A stretch of 64,000 bases of DNA. Source: Dichetophora obliterata. Taxonomy: Eukaryota > Arthropoda > Insecta > Diptera > Sciomyzidae. The notes beneath the pieces are model-generated. The model worked only from the letters and a program-made list of their open reading frames with translations, did not search any database and was not told the origin of the DNA. The stretch's first letter is position 1. Every line of letters starts with the position of its first letter. The stretch lies in NCBI GenBank assembly GCA_963920525.1, contig OY986435.1:226021293-226085292 (forward strand), given 5' to 3'. Positions 51,991 to 61,726 of the stretch are shown piece after piece. Made by a program: the position numbers and the translations under genes.

Positions 51991-53003
51991 GCTCTCTCTT
52001 AGTATGTCGATATGCTTCTTCCTGGCATTGTACGTATTCGATTTGTCTAGAACATCGCGTGATTTCTCCGTTGCTTGGCAGCTGGTTGTTTGTCACCAAG
52101 TCTGTCCGTTAAGCCATAAAACCATTAGTACATGAAAGAAAAACATATTATTAAAGAGAGCAGTACCCCTGTAGGGAAAATAAGGTCAACTTCCTGAAAG
52201 GTAATGTGTTGGGCATGTTTTCTTTAACCAATTGCACCTTGATGTTTAAGGTAATTCTACTGCAGGGTAACCTATGCCTATCACTAGCAATCTTACCTTC
52301 TAAACTTAGTTACTACCACTTAGGTTTTATTCACTTAGGTTATTTTTCTTATCTAACTTTATTAACCTACTTTGCCTTTCGGCTTAACTTTACCTAACCT
52401 ATTCCCCTAGGATACACACCTTATTTATTTAATATTATTAATTACTAATGTTACTAACTTATTTCTCGGATTCTGCAAATACTCGGTTCGGTGCTTACCA
52501 CCTTCAACATTCATGCATGAAAAAGTTTAATTCATGGAGGCGCTGAATTTAAATGAACTGAAGTAATTTCCTAATCGCTAATTGAATAATTTAGTCTGGC
52601 GTTTTAACCAACTGTGTATCAAATAGAATGTAATTAAAATAAACGAAGTATATATTTTATTTCATTTAATTTCATTTAATTGAGTTTCGTTATTAAATTT
52701 AAAATAGGTATGTATTTCATTGTATGCCGTGCAGGCCCAGACCACCACGTTGTTTTCAAGCCTTCGATGGCGCAACGTCTTGTCTGGCGGGGCGAGCACT
52801 AAGCTGTCATGAAGGCGCACCGGTCGACACCTTCCTGTGGAAACACTTGGGGTGTTGTTGGTCTGATGACTATATGGTCCCTACTGGGACAGATCGCTGG
52901 TCATTCGTTAGAGAGCGACCCAGTCGTGAACTAAAATAAAGAAAAGTAGAATAGTATGAAAAAATATGTAAGGTCAAATTTAGTAGAAATTTGGTTCCTT
53001 ACA

Positions 53004-53013
53004 TCTCCTCCTC
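53004..53013 (-). promoter_or_regulatory. Polypurine tract
   Basis: GAGGAGGAGA on the minus strand directly abuts the 3' LTR start (TGTAAGGAACC). The TGA stop of the third ORF (53012-53014) overlaps it. Confidence 0.75.
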
Positions 53014-54622
53014 ACTTCGGGGGGTGTGAAACCATGCTGATCTCACCGTCGCGGGCGATGGTTACTCGATATCTGTGCTGTTCGATGTCGACCCAAAATC
53101 TCATGCGCCTTCCTTGCGCATTCTGTAGTCGGGCCCCGATTGCTTCTTTTATTTGAGCTATGCTGGGCGTTTTCGGCTGTTGATGCTCTGGCTGTAATGC
53201 CGCCGGAGGTGGTGTGGGTTGCTGACGCTCGGGTGACTGTGACTTCACCGCGAAGCTGACGCTCATAGGGCTGGTTGCCACTGCGCTGCCACTTTTGGCG
53301 CTGGCGCTGCTCGTACTCCCGCTTTCACCGCTCTTGGTGCTGTTGCTGCTGCTGCTGCTGCCGCTGCTGTTACTGCTGCTGCTACTGCTACTACTGTCGC
53401 TATCCGATTCGTCGGATGTGCCGCTGCTGCTGCTATCAAGCCGTAGTCGTCTTGGCGCTGTTTGCGATTTCTTTGCTCTGATATTTGGCACAGGGTGAGG
53501 GGGTTGCATATCGCTTGGTCCTTCGTCGATGAGAGGTGGCAAATATAGCTCTGGTAGCAGGCCTTGCAGCTCTTTCTTTGCATGCCGCTGAATTAAATTT
53601 GCCACTTCGGTACGCTTGTACGAGGCGCTGCTGGGTGTGAACCACGTGCGTAGACTTGCCTCCCGAAGGTCGCGTGCCGGATCTTTGAAGAATGTTTCGA
53701 CGACGTGCAGCAAGAATGCGCCACAGTCGCTGCTATTGGTTTGCTGCGGTATAGCTATTTCGTAGCAGGGCAGGTCTTCGTCATCCCATGGCGTTGGTGT
53801 ATCCTCGACGTAGGTTGCTTGCCATTCTTCCTGTACGTAACGTCGTAGTATCGGAGCCACGTGGGCTCGGGATGCATTGGCATAGGAGTCAAGAATCCAG
53901 ATGCACCCACGCTGTTTCGTGTAGCTTGGCTTTTGCTTTAAGCAAACTATGGCCACATACCAGTGGAAATCTTCATTTATGGGGACTATGATGTAACGCT
54001 TGTGGACTAACTGCACCTTCCGCGTCCAACGACGAATTCGTTGCTTTCGTTCGGGCACGTTTGCTGGGGTTATGGGCTGAGCCAGTAGACTGTAGAAGTG
54101 GCTACTGAAAATATGTGTGTCGGCTCGCATCTGTGTAGTTTGCTGGTCGTGCAGCCACTTTAAATAAAATTCGATGATGACATCGTTGAGGAATAGGCCG
54201 ACCTCGAGGCACATGTAGTCGCATATGCGAATAGTAACGCCGCCTGGGCCATCCGGGTAGGTCGTGATGACGAGTTCAGGGGCCGCTATGGCAATGTGCT
54301 TCTCCTGGGCCATTGCTCGCAGATTTATTTGCGCCGCCGTCGCCGGCTTGGCTATCTTTACTCCTGTGCTACTCGGACCGCCTGAATATTTTGTGGAGCT
54401 GGAGGGTTCCAGGTGCTCGACACGACGACACTCTTCTTCGAGATTAACGCTCTCCTCGTCTTCCTGCATAATTGGCTTCGTCGTTATAAATAGTTTTCGC
54501 TTGAAAATCGTAACTTTTATCACGCTGTAAATAACACTAGTGGTCAGTTGGCTTGAAAAATTAACGATGTTAGTTTGAATCAAATGGGGTTGCCATATCT
54601 GTGCAATGCGCATTTTTCGCAA
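53012..54622 (-). CDS. ULP1/SENP6-7-like cysteine protease encoded by the LTR element (ORF3)
   Basis: Intact 536-codon frame in the env position, same strand as gag-pol. The listed first codon is TTG; ATG starts are at 54613 or, more plausibly, 54469 (MQEDEESVNLEEE). A splice acceptor-like TTATTTACAG at about 54525-54534 would allow a spliced subgenomic mRNA. Residues 130-345 form a C48-type protease: YMCLEVGLFLNDVIIEFYL, HIFSSHFYSLL, VPINEDFHWYVAIVCLK with catalytic His220, CIWILDSY with Asp245, IPQQTNSSDCGAFLLHVVE with oxyanion Gln293/294 and nucleophile Cys300, then FFKDP, LRTWF and YKRTEVANLI. The Asp-to-Cys spacing with EEW and the WF/KR tail are closest to SENP6/7, which trim poly-SUMO chains. 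Residues 396-445 are a Ser-rich tract; the last 50 residues are a basic domain I do not recognise. All four catalytic positions are present. Confidence 0.9.
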   Translation of the reverse strand: MRKMRIAQIWQPHLIQTNIVNFSSQLTTSVIYSVIKVTIFKRKLFITTKPIMQEDEESVNLEEECRRVEHLEPSSSTKYSGGPSSTGVKIAKPATAAQINLRAMAQEKHIAIAAPELVITTYPDGPGGVTIRICDYMCLEVGLFLNDVIIEFYLKWLHDQQTTQMRADTHIFSSHFYSLLAQPITPANVPERKQRIRRWTRKVQLVHKRYIIVPINEDFHWYVAIVCLKQKPSYTKQRGCIWILDSYANASRAHVAPILRRYVQEEWQATYVEDTPTPWDDEDLPCYEIAIPQQTNSSDCGAFLLHVVETFFKDPARDLREASLRTWFTPSSASYKRTEVANLIQRHAKKELQGLLPELYLPPLIDEGPSDMQPPHPVPNIRAKKSQTAPRRLRLDSSSSGTSDESDSDSSSSSSSSNSSGSSSSSNSTKSGESGSTSSASAKSGSAVATSPMSVSFAVKSQSPERQQPTPPPAALQPEHQQPKTPSIAQIKEAIGARLQNAQGRRMRFWVDIEQHRYRVTIARDGEISMVSHPPK

Positions 54623-55304
54623 CTAGATATTTGACTATGGTGAGTTCACACTAACCTTTGGTTTTCTGTGTAGACCAAACCTCGTGTTTGATAGACAGCT
54701 CGGGTGATGTTGGACGACGGTTCGTCGAAGTCGACTGTGAAAAAGTGGACATAACGTTTACTTGGTGATCTAATTATGTTATTTACGCATCTTAAAGGGG
54801 ATACTATTAGCCCTGGCGCTAATGGGAGCCGAAACACCCTACATGCCGATTAAAACAATGTATGCTCTCGGTTGAAAATTATTTAATTGTATGCCACGCA
54901 GCTTTTATTTACAATTTATAATATTTTATTTTAAAAGGAGGAGCGGTTACCTGGAAATGTTGCCCGTGATGAGTTTGGTGAAGGGCACCGTCATAGTGAG
55001 TAGTGGTGGGACGTGAATATTGCTTGGCTTTTCCATACGTATGGTATGTTGACTGGGTTCGGCTTGTGACCGTGATCTTAACTGCAGATTCCGCCTTGTG
55101 GGGTGTCTGATTGATTGGTTTGCGCGAATTCTCGTCGCTGTTGCGTTCTGTATACGCTGTTTTGCGCTGGCATTTGGCTGTAACAGGTGACTGCTGCCGG
55201 CGTTGGTGGGTGGGGTCGTGGGTTACTTCTCTTTCAGTGATACTACTCTGAGCATCCGATGGTTTCTCCTCTTGACGCGCCTACCGTTGGTTTGCAGTAT
55301 TTTG
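54623..55304 (-). other. Spacer between ORF3 and the repeat array
   Basis: No convincing ORF. It may hold the promoter, branch point or splice acceptor for ORF3 expression. Confidence 0.4.
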
Positions 55305-55634
55305 CCGTGGTTGCAGCCACTTTTGGCAGTTTTTACCGTGGTTGCAGCCACTTTTGGCAGTTTTTACCGTGGTTGCAGCCACTTTTGGCAGTTTTTACCG
55401 TGGTTGCAGCCACTTTTGGCAGTTTTTACCGTGGTTGCAGCCACTTTTGGCAGTTTTTACCGTGGTTGCAGCCACTTTTGGCAGTTTTTACCGTGGTTGC
55501 AGCCACTTTTGGCAGTTTTTACCGTGGTTGCAGCCACTTTTGGCAGTTTTTACCGTGGTTGCAGCCACTTTTGGCAGTTTTTACCGTGGTTGCAGCCACT
55601 TTTGGCAGTTTTTACCGTGGTTGCAGCCACTTTT
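55305..55634. repeat. 31-bp tandem repeat array, 10 full copies plus 20 bp
   Basis: Unit CCGTGGTTGCAGCCACTTTT plus GGCAGTTTTTA, essentially identical in every copy. The core GTGGTTGCAGCCAC is a near-palindrome. It starts 28 bp beyond the pol stop. Because 31 is not a multiple of three, all plus-strand frames stay open by chance; I do not consider it coding. Identity between copies implies recent expansion. Confidence 0.95.
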
Positions 55635-55661
55635 GTTTTCAAAATTTACAATTTTATTTAC

Positions 55662-58600
55662 TTATGTGGTCGCAGGTGCCTCGCTGTGATACTCTTTTAG
55701 CTCGCTTACATGTACATTCCGTATGCGTGTTTCGCCTTTCTTGCGAACCTGAATAATAACGGGAGAGACATAGCCAGTGACGACGAAAGGTCCTTCGAAC
55801 TTCGGCGCTAGTTTGGCCGCGAAGCTGTTGACTGCGCTGGAAAGGTGGTGTTGTTTGATCAGCACGCTGTCGCCTACGTTTGGTTTCCAATCGCGCCTGC
55901 GCAAGTTATAGTGACGTGCTTGATCGCGCGTAGCTTGACTGAGCTTGTGGCGGACGAGTTTGAAAATTTCCTGTAGTTGAGTAGCTCGGGCCGTTGGGGT
56001 CTGCACCTCTCTGCCAGTGCCGGTCGTAACTTCATCATAGAGCGCGCCAGGGAGCCTTGGCTCTCGGCCTTGGACCAAAAAGGCTGGGCTGTACCCTGTG
56101 ACGTCCGACTTGCTGGTATTTATGGCGAGTGAGAGCTCTGGCAGATGTTCGTCCCAAGTTTTGTGCTGCTCCTGGCAGAATTGCGCAACCATCGTCTTCA
56201 GTGTTTTATTGGCTCTTTCCGTAGGGTTTTCCTGCGGTGTATATGGAGCTGTAAACTGCTGTCGGGTTCCGATTTCTTGCAGGTATTTCTTGAACGAGCG
56301 ACTGGTGAACTGGGTGCCGTTGTCTGAAATGAAGACCTTTGGGACACCAAAGCGTGCCAGTATACGCTCACGAAAACTCTTCTTCAGGCTATCACTTGTG
56401 GCTTTGCGTAATGCTACGACTTCGGTCCATTTGCTAAATTTATCGTAGAGGACCAGGATGGTCGTATTGCCATGTTTCGAGCGCGGTAAGGGTCCAATGA
56501 AATCAGCGCATATGACAGCCCATGGTTCTTCGGCAATACGTGACAGCATTTGGCCTGCCGGAGCCTGTTGACTCACTTTGTACCGTTGACAGATTTCACA
56601 TCGCCGTACATAGCGACTGACGTCTCGGAAAAGTCCGGGCCAGTAGTACTTGCTGGTGACTCGTGCAATTGTCTTGCGTACACCTAAGTGTCCGGCGCTG
56701 GGTTGGTCATGATTTTCCCTCATGACCCGTTGTCGAAGCTGGGTCGGGACGCACAATTTCCAGGGGGCGGCCTCCTCGTCACCGATTTGGTTTGGGATGT
56801 GTCTGTACAGCTGGCCATCTTCTTCCATATAATCTGAAAATTTGGTTGGGTTGTCGCGTACCTCAATTTTTCGCCGCTCCAGCCACGGGCAATGCGGTGT
56901 CACTTCTGTGTTGCTAGCTGTCTGGCGTAGATCTTCTAACGGGCGGCGAGATAGTGCGTCGGCTACCACGTTGAGTTTACCTCGTCGGTATTGAACTTCA
57001 AAATTGTATTGTTGTAATTCTAGCGCCCATCGCGCTATGCGTCCTGACGGGCTCTCTATGGAATTCAACCACTTTAATGACAGATGGTCCGTGATCACGA
57101 CGAACTTATAACCCTCGAGGTAACATCGCATTTTCCGGATGCCCCAGACGATTGCGAGACATTCCTTTTCCGTCGGGCTATAATTTTTCTCGGGCTGGAT
57201 CAGATGTCGGCTCGCGTAGGCGATCACTCTCTCAACTCCATCGAAGTTTTGAGTCAGCACGGCGCCTAGGCCGTAGTCACTAGCATCGGTTTGTAAAACG
57301 AAGGTCTTGTTGAAATCAGGGCAGGCTAGAACTGGTGCCTCGGTTAACTTCTCTTTTAGGGCTTCGAACGCTGCTTGCTGTTCCGGCCCCCAGCGCCAGT
57401 GTTTGCCCTTTTTCAATAGTAGCGTCATAGGGTGGGTGATTGAGGCGAAATCCGGGACAAACCGGCGGTACCATGAGGCGACTCCCAGATAGCTGCGTAG
57501 CTCTTTCAGGTTGGTTGGAGGTGTGAGCATTTTTATAGCTGCTACCTTATCGGGGTCAGTGTGAATGCCGTCACCACTGACAACGTGACCGAGGTATTTT
57601 GTCTCCGCTTTAAAAAATTCGCACTTTTCAATGTTTAGTTTAAGGTTGGCCTCGCGCAGTCGACGGAAAACCTCCTTCAGATTTCGAAGATGCTCTTCTT
57701 TCGTGCTGCCTGTGACAATGATGTCATCGAGGTAAGCGAAAGCAAATGGTTCGAGTTCTGGACCAATTACTTTGTCGAGGGCCCTCTGAAAAGTGGCCGG
57801 CGCCGAGTGGAGGCCGAACGGCATCACTCGCCACTGAAATAGACCACGTCCTGGTACCGTGAAAGCCGTGAACTGTTTGCTGTCTGGGTCCATGGGTATC
57901 TGCCAGTAGCCATTTTTCAAATCGAGGCTACTGATGAATCGTGCATTCCGCAAACGGTCTAATATGTGATGGATGCGGGGTAGGGGGTATGCGTCGGGCT
58001 TCGATTTCGCATTTAACTGGCGGTAGTCGACGCAAAGCCTCCAGGTACCTGTCTTCTTCCGTACCAACACGATTGGTGCGCTGTGTGGGCTGTGTGACGG
58101 CTCGATGCACCCCTTCTCCAGTAGTTCGTCAACCTCTTTATTTATTATTTCCTGCATCGCCGGGTTCCGAGGGAAATACCGCTGTTTTAAAGGCCGGTCG
58201 TCCAACATCACTATCTTATGCGGGGTGACTCGGGCTGGGCCTTTTAAACTTTCAAATTTTTGCAGTTCATCATGTAGGAATTTGTCCAGTGACGGTGTCA
58301 CTACATCCGGTACCTCGGACATTGATGTACAGGCTGGTTCTTCGTCGATGGTAGCCACGGTGGGGCGTAGCGTCAGGGTGTGACCACCACAGCTCAGCTT
58401 GGCGTTGGCTTTTACTAGGAAATCCATGCCCAGTAACAAATCATCAGCCACTCCTGGTAGGATTAGTAGCGGTATCTTGCACGTTCTGGATCCTAAGGTG
58501 ATGTCGATGAGTAGACTCTTAGTCACTGATTTTACTGATCCATCAGCTAGGCGTACGTTCGTGGAAGTGATCCTTTGGTTGTAGGGCGTTTGGAGTTTAG

Positions 58601-58721
58601 CTCCTAGCCTTTGACTCACGAAGCTACGCGTGGCTCCGGTGTCAATTGTTGCATTTAGGTGGTATGGTCCGGCTTGAACGCGAGCGAAAATGTGGCGTTC
58701 ATCGGACTGTAAGATTTTTAA
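55662..58721 (-). CDS. pol: Ty3/gypsy pol polyprotein (protease, RT, RNase H, integrase)
   Basis: The frame is open from beyond 58721 (it overlaps gag in the -1 frame) to the stop at 55662; ATG-like starts begin only after the protease site, so it must be read by frameshift. Protease: NATIDTGATRSFVSQR (active site near 58634-58645). Numbering from 58619: RT with FPRNPAMQEII, KKTGTWRLCVDYRQLN, SLDLKNGYWQIPM, GLHSAPATFQ, and catalytic YLDD at about 296-299. RNase H: LQTDASDYGLGAVLTQ, ITDHLSLKWL. Integrase: HHCC finger (HDQPSAGH...CEICQ), Asp706, Asp766 (ISDNGTQF), Glu801 (TERANKT), and a C-terminal GPF/Y-type module (KFEGPFVVTGY). All catalytic residues are present and no stop interrupts, so it could be active. 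Confidence 0.95.
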   Translation of the reverse strand, partial: LKILQSDERHIFARVQAGPYHLNATIDTGATRSFVSQRLGAKLQTPYNQRITSTNVRLADGSVKSVTKSLLIDITLGSRTCKIPLLILPGVADDLLLGMDFLVKANAKLSCGGHTLTLRPTVATIDEEPACTSMSEVPDVVTPSLDKFLHDELQKFESLKGPARVTPHKIVMLDDRPLKQRYFPRNPAMQEIINKEVDELLEKGCIEPSHSPHSAPIVLVRKKTGTWRLCVDYRQLNAKSKPDAYPLPRIHHILDRLRNARFISSLDLKNGYWQIPMDPDSKQFTAFTVPGRGLFQWRVMPFGLHSAPATFQRALDKVIGPELEPFAFAYLDDIIVTGSTKEEHLRNLKEVFRRLREANLKLNIEKCEFFKAETKYLGHVVSGDGIHTDPDKVAAIKMLTPPTNLKELRSYLGVASWYRRFVPDFASITHPMTLLLKKGKHWRWGPEQQAAFEALKEKLTEAPVLACPDFNKTFVLQTDASDYGLGAVLTQNFDGVERVIAYASRHLIQPEKNYSPTEKECLAIVWGIRKMRCYLEGYKFVVITDHLSLKWLNSIESPSGRIARWALELQQYNFEVQYRRGKLNVVADALSRRPLEDLRQTASNTEVTPHCPWLERRKIEVRDNPTKFSDYMEEDGQLYRHIPNQIGDEEAAPWKLCVPTQLRQRVMRENHDQPSAGHLGVRKTIARVTSKYYWPGLFRDVSRYVRRCEICQRYKVSQQAPAGQMLSRIAEEPWAVICADFIGPLPRSKHGNTTILVLYDKFSKWTEVVALRKATSDSLKKSFRERILARFGVPKVFISDNGTQFTSRSFKKYLQEIGTRQQFTAPYTPQENPTERANKTLKTMVAQFCQEQHKTWDEHLPELSLAINTSKSDVTGYSPAFLVQGREPRLPGALYDEVTTGTGREVQTPTARATQLQEIFKLVRHKLSQATRDQARHYNLRRRDWKPNVGDSVLIKQHHLSSAVNSFAAKLAPKFEGPFVVTGYVSPVIIQVRKKGETRIRNVHVSELKEYHSEAPATT

Positions 58722-58745
58722 TGATGTGCTGGAGGTGGATGTTCG
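58700..58745 (-). promoter_or_regulatory. gag-pol -1 frame overlap
   Basis: The gag stop TAA (58718-58720) lies inside the A-rich TTAAAAATC. The pol frame passes through it as L-K-I-L-Q-S and is open on both sides, so a -1 shift at or before this point would join gag to pol. No classic heptamer was identified with certainty. Confidence 0.55.
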
Positions 58746-59995
58746 GCCGCGCTCTCGCCTCCGTCGAGGGCGTGCCTGTCGTCATTTCCCGAGGTAGGGC
58801 CAGGTCCATGCATTGTGTTTATCCGTTCGTGACGGTTGCACTCGCATCCGGTGATCACCTGTTTATTCCAGCAGTGCTTAGGCAGGTGGCCCCGTTGACC
58901 GCAGACCATACACGGCTGGGGGGAATTTGTAACGTCATATTTCTCTTGTTGACTCCGGCTGGGTTCTGGAGTATTTTCTTCAGGGTAGAATGTTATCCCT
59001 CTTCGACGCTGTTGATTCTGAAAGGCCTGGCGTGGTAGTCCATTTCCAAATGGCTGCAGTGCACGAGTTGGACTACCTTCACCACGCAGGATCTCGTAGT
59101 CTTCCGCCATCGATAGTAGCTCATCAAATGTCGTGAAATCCTTACGCCGGATGTACAGCTGGTATTCATGGCTTGAGTTCCGGTATACTCGCTCTAGTCG
59201 CTGAGTAGGGGTGTAGTTGGCGTGCCGCATCAAGTCGAGGATGTCTAGGCTATACTCCTTAAAGTACTCGCGTGGCCTCTGCGTTCGGCTCCGGATCTGG
59301 TCCTCGAGGCGTTCAAAAAAACGCACTGGCAAGAAGTATTTCAGGAACTTTTCCTTGAAGGCATTCCAGGACTCGTTGGCCTCCCGGTTGTTGCGCCACC
59401 ATACTAAAGCGTTCTCCTTCAGTAATTCCGGCATCGTCCGGGGTAGATGATCCGGGTCGAGCCCATAGACGCCTACCAATTCTTCGAGACGTTCGATGAA
59501 ACTCAACGGCGCTTGACTACCGTCAAACCGTACTGTCCATCGGCGGACCTGGTCGATGACCCCACCGTACGCTGTGTCTCGATGGTAATCTCTGCTGATC
59601 GGTCTCTCGGGAACAGCCAACTGGATGGCTACTTTATTCATAGGTGCCGTGGCCATATTGGTGGGCATTGGTTGTGCGGGAGGTGGCCTCGGCCGATCCT
59701 CTATTCGTCTGGACTCAAAAGAGGGTGTTATCATGGTACTCTCCTTCGGCGGCGTGACGTCGCTCGTAGGGACGGCTGTGCCTGGACGTGGTGATGTGGC
59801 CCGCTTGTCGGCATGTTTCACTTCCAGTTCTTCCAGTCGTTTGAGTAGCGACGCGTCTTCTTCTACGTCAGCCACTGCGGCCGCAAATCTTTTTCGTAAC
59901 TCTTCGACTGTACCTTCTGCATTAAACCCGAATTCGTCGGCGTACAGGAGTAAGTCGTCCTTGCGCAGCGAGTATATCCATGAAGTTTTTACCAT
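58718..59995 (-). CDS. gag: Ty3/gypsy gag
   Basis: 425 residues from the ATG at 59995. The N-terminal 40 residues (SLRKDDLLLYADEFGFNAEG, then TVEELRKRFAA) resemble a SAP-type helix-extension-helix motif, suggestive of chromatin or nucleic-acid binding. A Pro-rich spacer follows, then the capsid-like core (RWTVRFDGS, WWRNNREANESWNAFKEKFL, LRTQ-type RSRTQRPREYFKEY). A CX2CX4HX4C zinc knuckle (residues 362-375, CMVCGQRGHLPKHC) ends the nucleocapsid. The stop lies in the stretch CATCATTAAAAATC; pol continues in the -1 frame. In the family gag assembles the virus-like particle. Confidence 0.94.
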   Translation of the reverse strand: MVKTSWIYSLRKDDLLLYADEFGFNAEGTVEELRKRFAAAVADVEEDASLLKRLEELEVKHADKRATSPRPGTAVPTSDVTPPKESTMITPSFESRRIEDRPRPPPAQPMPTNMATAPMNKVAIQLAVPERPISRDYHRDTAYGGVIDQVRRWTVRFDGSQAPLSFIERLEELVGVYGLDPDHLPRTMPELLKENALVWWRNNREANESWNAFKEKFLKYFLPVRFFERLEDQIRSRTQRPREYFKEYSLDILDLMRHANYTPTQRLERVYRNSSHEYQLYIRRKDFTTFDELLSMAEDYEILRGEGSPTRALQPFGNGLPRQAFQNQQRRRGITFYPEENTPEPSRSQQEKYDVTNSPQPCMVCGQRGHLPKHCWNKQVITGCECNRHERINTMHGPGPTSGNDDRHALDGGESAAEHPPPAHH

Positions 59996-60206
59996 GTTTA
60001 AGACGCGACAGTATTATATGGATATAGTTGACTTGCAATTGCCGTATTTCGCTTCCCGTGATGCTTGGTGGTGGATGTAAGGGTACCCTTTCTACTCAAA
60101 TGCTGTTTGTACAGCTTGGCTTCAGCTTTTGAAATTTTATTATTCGTTTTGGGTTTTGCTGAAACCAAATTCAAATAGTTTAAGTTAAGGAAACGGAATT
60201 CTTTTG

Positions 60207-60239
<33 letters not shown>

Positions 60240-61519
60240 GAAAAAAAAAGTTTTATTTATTTATTTATCAGTAATATGTGGTTCGGTTATCTTGAACCAC
60301 CATGTCGTTAAGGATTATTCGACTGGGTGAAACCCTCCTTGAGTTCTGGCCCTTTGTTATAGGGTTCAGCCAGCTTAGCTAACTTCTGTTTAGTAACTTT
60401 GTACTAAATCCCGCTTTGACAATTTGACGACCTTCTCGTGAACTTGTCGCGGCTGCTTGGTTGACTCAGTGGGCCAGGGTTTTAGTTTGTAAGGGTTACT
60501 CAGCCGAACAACCGATATGGCTTATCATTGAATTTTAACTCGTAATGGGTAGTGACTAATCAGTTAGATGAGCCTGCGTCTAGTTCGTTTGCTACTAGCG
60601 CCTTATATGTGTATCTCGACAAAAATTTTAAATTACTTTACGCAGCTGGTAGCGTCGGGTTCTGGCAAACGTAACAGTGGCCGGTTAATCCTTTAGGACA
60701 CTACCGATCCGATGTCGGTTAAATTGAAAAATAATTTTCACAATTATTGTTCAACTTTATGGTTGTCGATTAACTCTTGGGCCGGTACCAATCTTCAGGC
60801 TTCCCGAACACTACACATATATAAAGTCGTCCTTTCTGGACGGTTCACGACTAGTTCGCGCTCTAGTGGCGTCGAATTGTGATCGCGGTTCAGTTTGGCC
60901 GCTTTGGATCACTGCTCGACGTCCTTGACCAGCCGCGTTTACTTCGCGAGGTTTATTATTTTAACACCCTGCCCTTAGCTGTAAGAAAAAGCTAATGACG
61001 TTTGTGGGCGAATCTAAGAGTAGGGTTAGTCACCTTTGAATCCGTAATTCCAATATTAGTGGAAAGGTTTTCCTTTAAAATCAATATACGTATATAAAAA
61101 AAATTCTATATTACGTAGCTTATGACAACTAAATTATTCAAATTTTCTTTAAAAATGTATGTTATAAAGGTGTCGAACGGGTAGCCTTCTTAGCTACCTC
61201 CGCTTTGAAAATAGAATTTCATCACGTTTACTTGATTATATGAATTTAAACTTGTAAATTTACTTCACACTCATTCATAAATTTTCTCAAGTCTCACTTC
61301 GAATGAGTAGTGTGTTAGATTACCTTTGCATCAAATAATACCTACGTATGAAGATTGAATACAATTCTCAACCTACTTCACATATTTTTTATTCGCTGTG
61401 TTACTGATTTCGTTCACGTATTTATTTACCTCACGACACTCAGTTGGTATATAATTCATTAAATGTTCATTTATTAAAAAAAAAAACCCCAAAGGTTTTC
61501 CTTTCCTTTTAAGAAAATA

Positions 61520-61550
<31 letters not shown>

Positions 61551-61705
61551 TAGACACTTTTGATTATAACTTAGTTTGGTTATTTGCGCTAAATCAGCAG
61601 ACTGTTTGTTTTCACTTCCTACGCTATCCAGTTATGACTTGAAAAACAAACCACCGCATCGACTGGCCAAGTCTTTAGTTTGGTTACCTAGTCTGATTTG
61701 ATTTG
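59996..61705 (-). other. Untranslated leader of the LTR element
   Basis: 1.7 kb between primer site and gag ATG, without long ORFs. It contains two homopolymer runs (T-runs near 60205-60236 and 61526-61549, A-runs in the RNA). It may carry packaging signals or splice donor sites for ORF3 mRNA, but I cannot point to one. Confidence 0.6.
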
Positions 61706-61725
61706 GCGTCCCTGCTCGGGCGCCA
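61706..61725 (-). promoter_or_regulatory. Primer-binding site, tRNA-Lys type
   Basis: Minus-strand TGGCGCCCGAGCAGGGAC begins one base after the 5' LTR. It differs at one position from the complement of the tRNA-Lys(UUU) 3' end (TGGCGCCCGAACAGGGAC), the same primer class used by Osvaldo-type elements and some lentiviruses. Confidence 0.85.
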
Positions 61726-61726
61726 T

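Larger units (their letters stand above)
50246..53003 (-). repeat. 3' LTR (2758 bp)
   Basis: Begins TGTAAGGACC and ends GGTTCCTTACA on the plus strand, i.e. TG...CA with short inverted ends. It is near-identical to the right LTR; the one difference I see is AAA versus T near 51392 / 62873 (net 2 bp). U3 runs from 53003 to about 51953, judging from the TATA box. Confidence 0.93.

Noticed and set aside
51595..52135. Overlapping ORFs on both strands in the LTR (and again at 63074-63614)
   Set aside because: Produced by the periodic GTTGACGTCGCT tract; Ala/Val/Asp or Thr/Ala repeats, no family features.
53263..53583. Ala-rich and Leu/Cys-rich ORFs overlapping ORF3
   Set aside because: Shadows of the Ser-rich codon tract of ORF3.
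55305..55634. CRISPR-like array
   Set aside because: Units are directly adjacent without unique spacers, in a eukaryotic retroelement.
55203..55756. Three overlapping 115-165 residue ORFs of repetitive sequence
   Set aside because: They come from the 31-bp tandem array, open in all plus frames because the unit is 31 bp; not coding.
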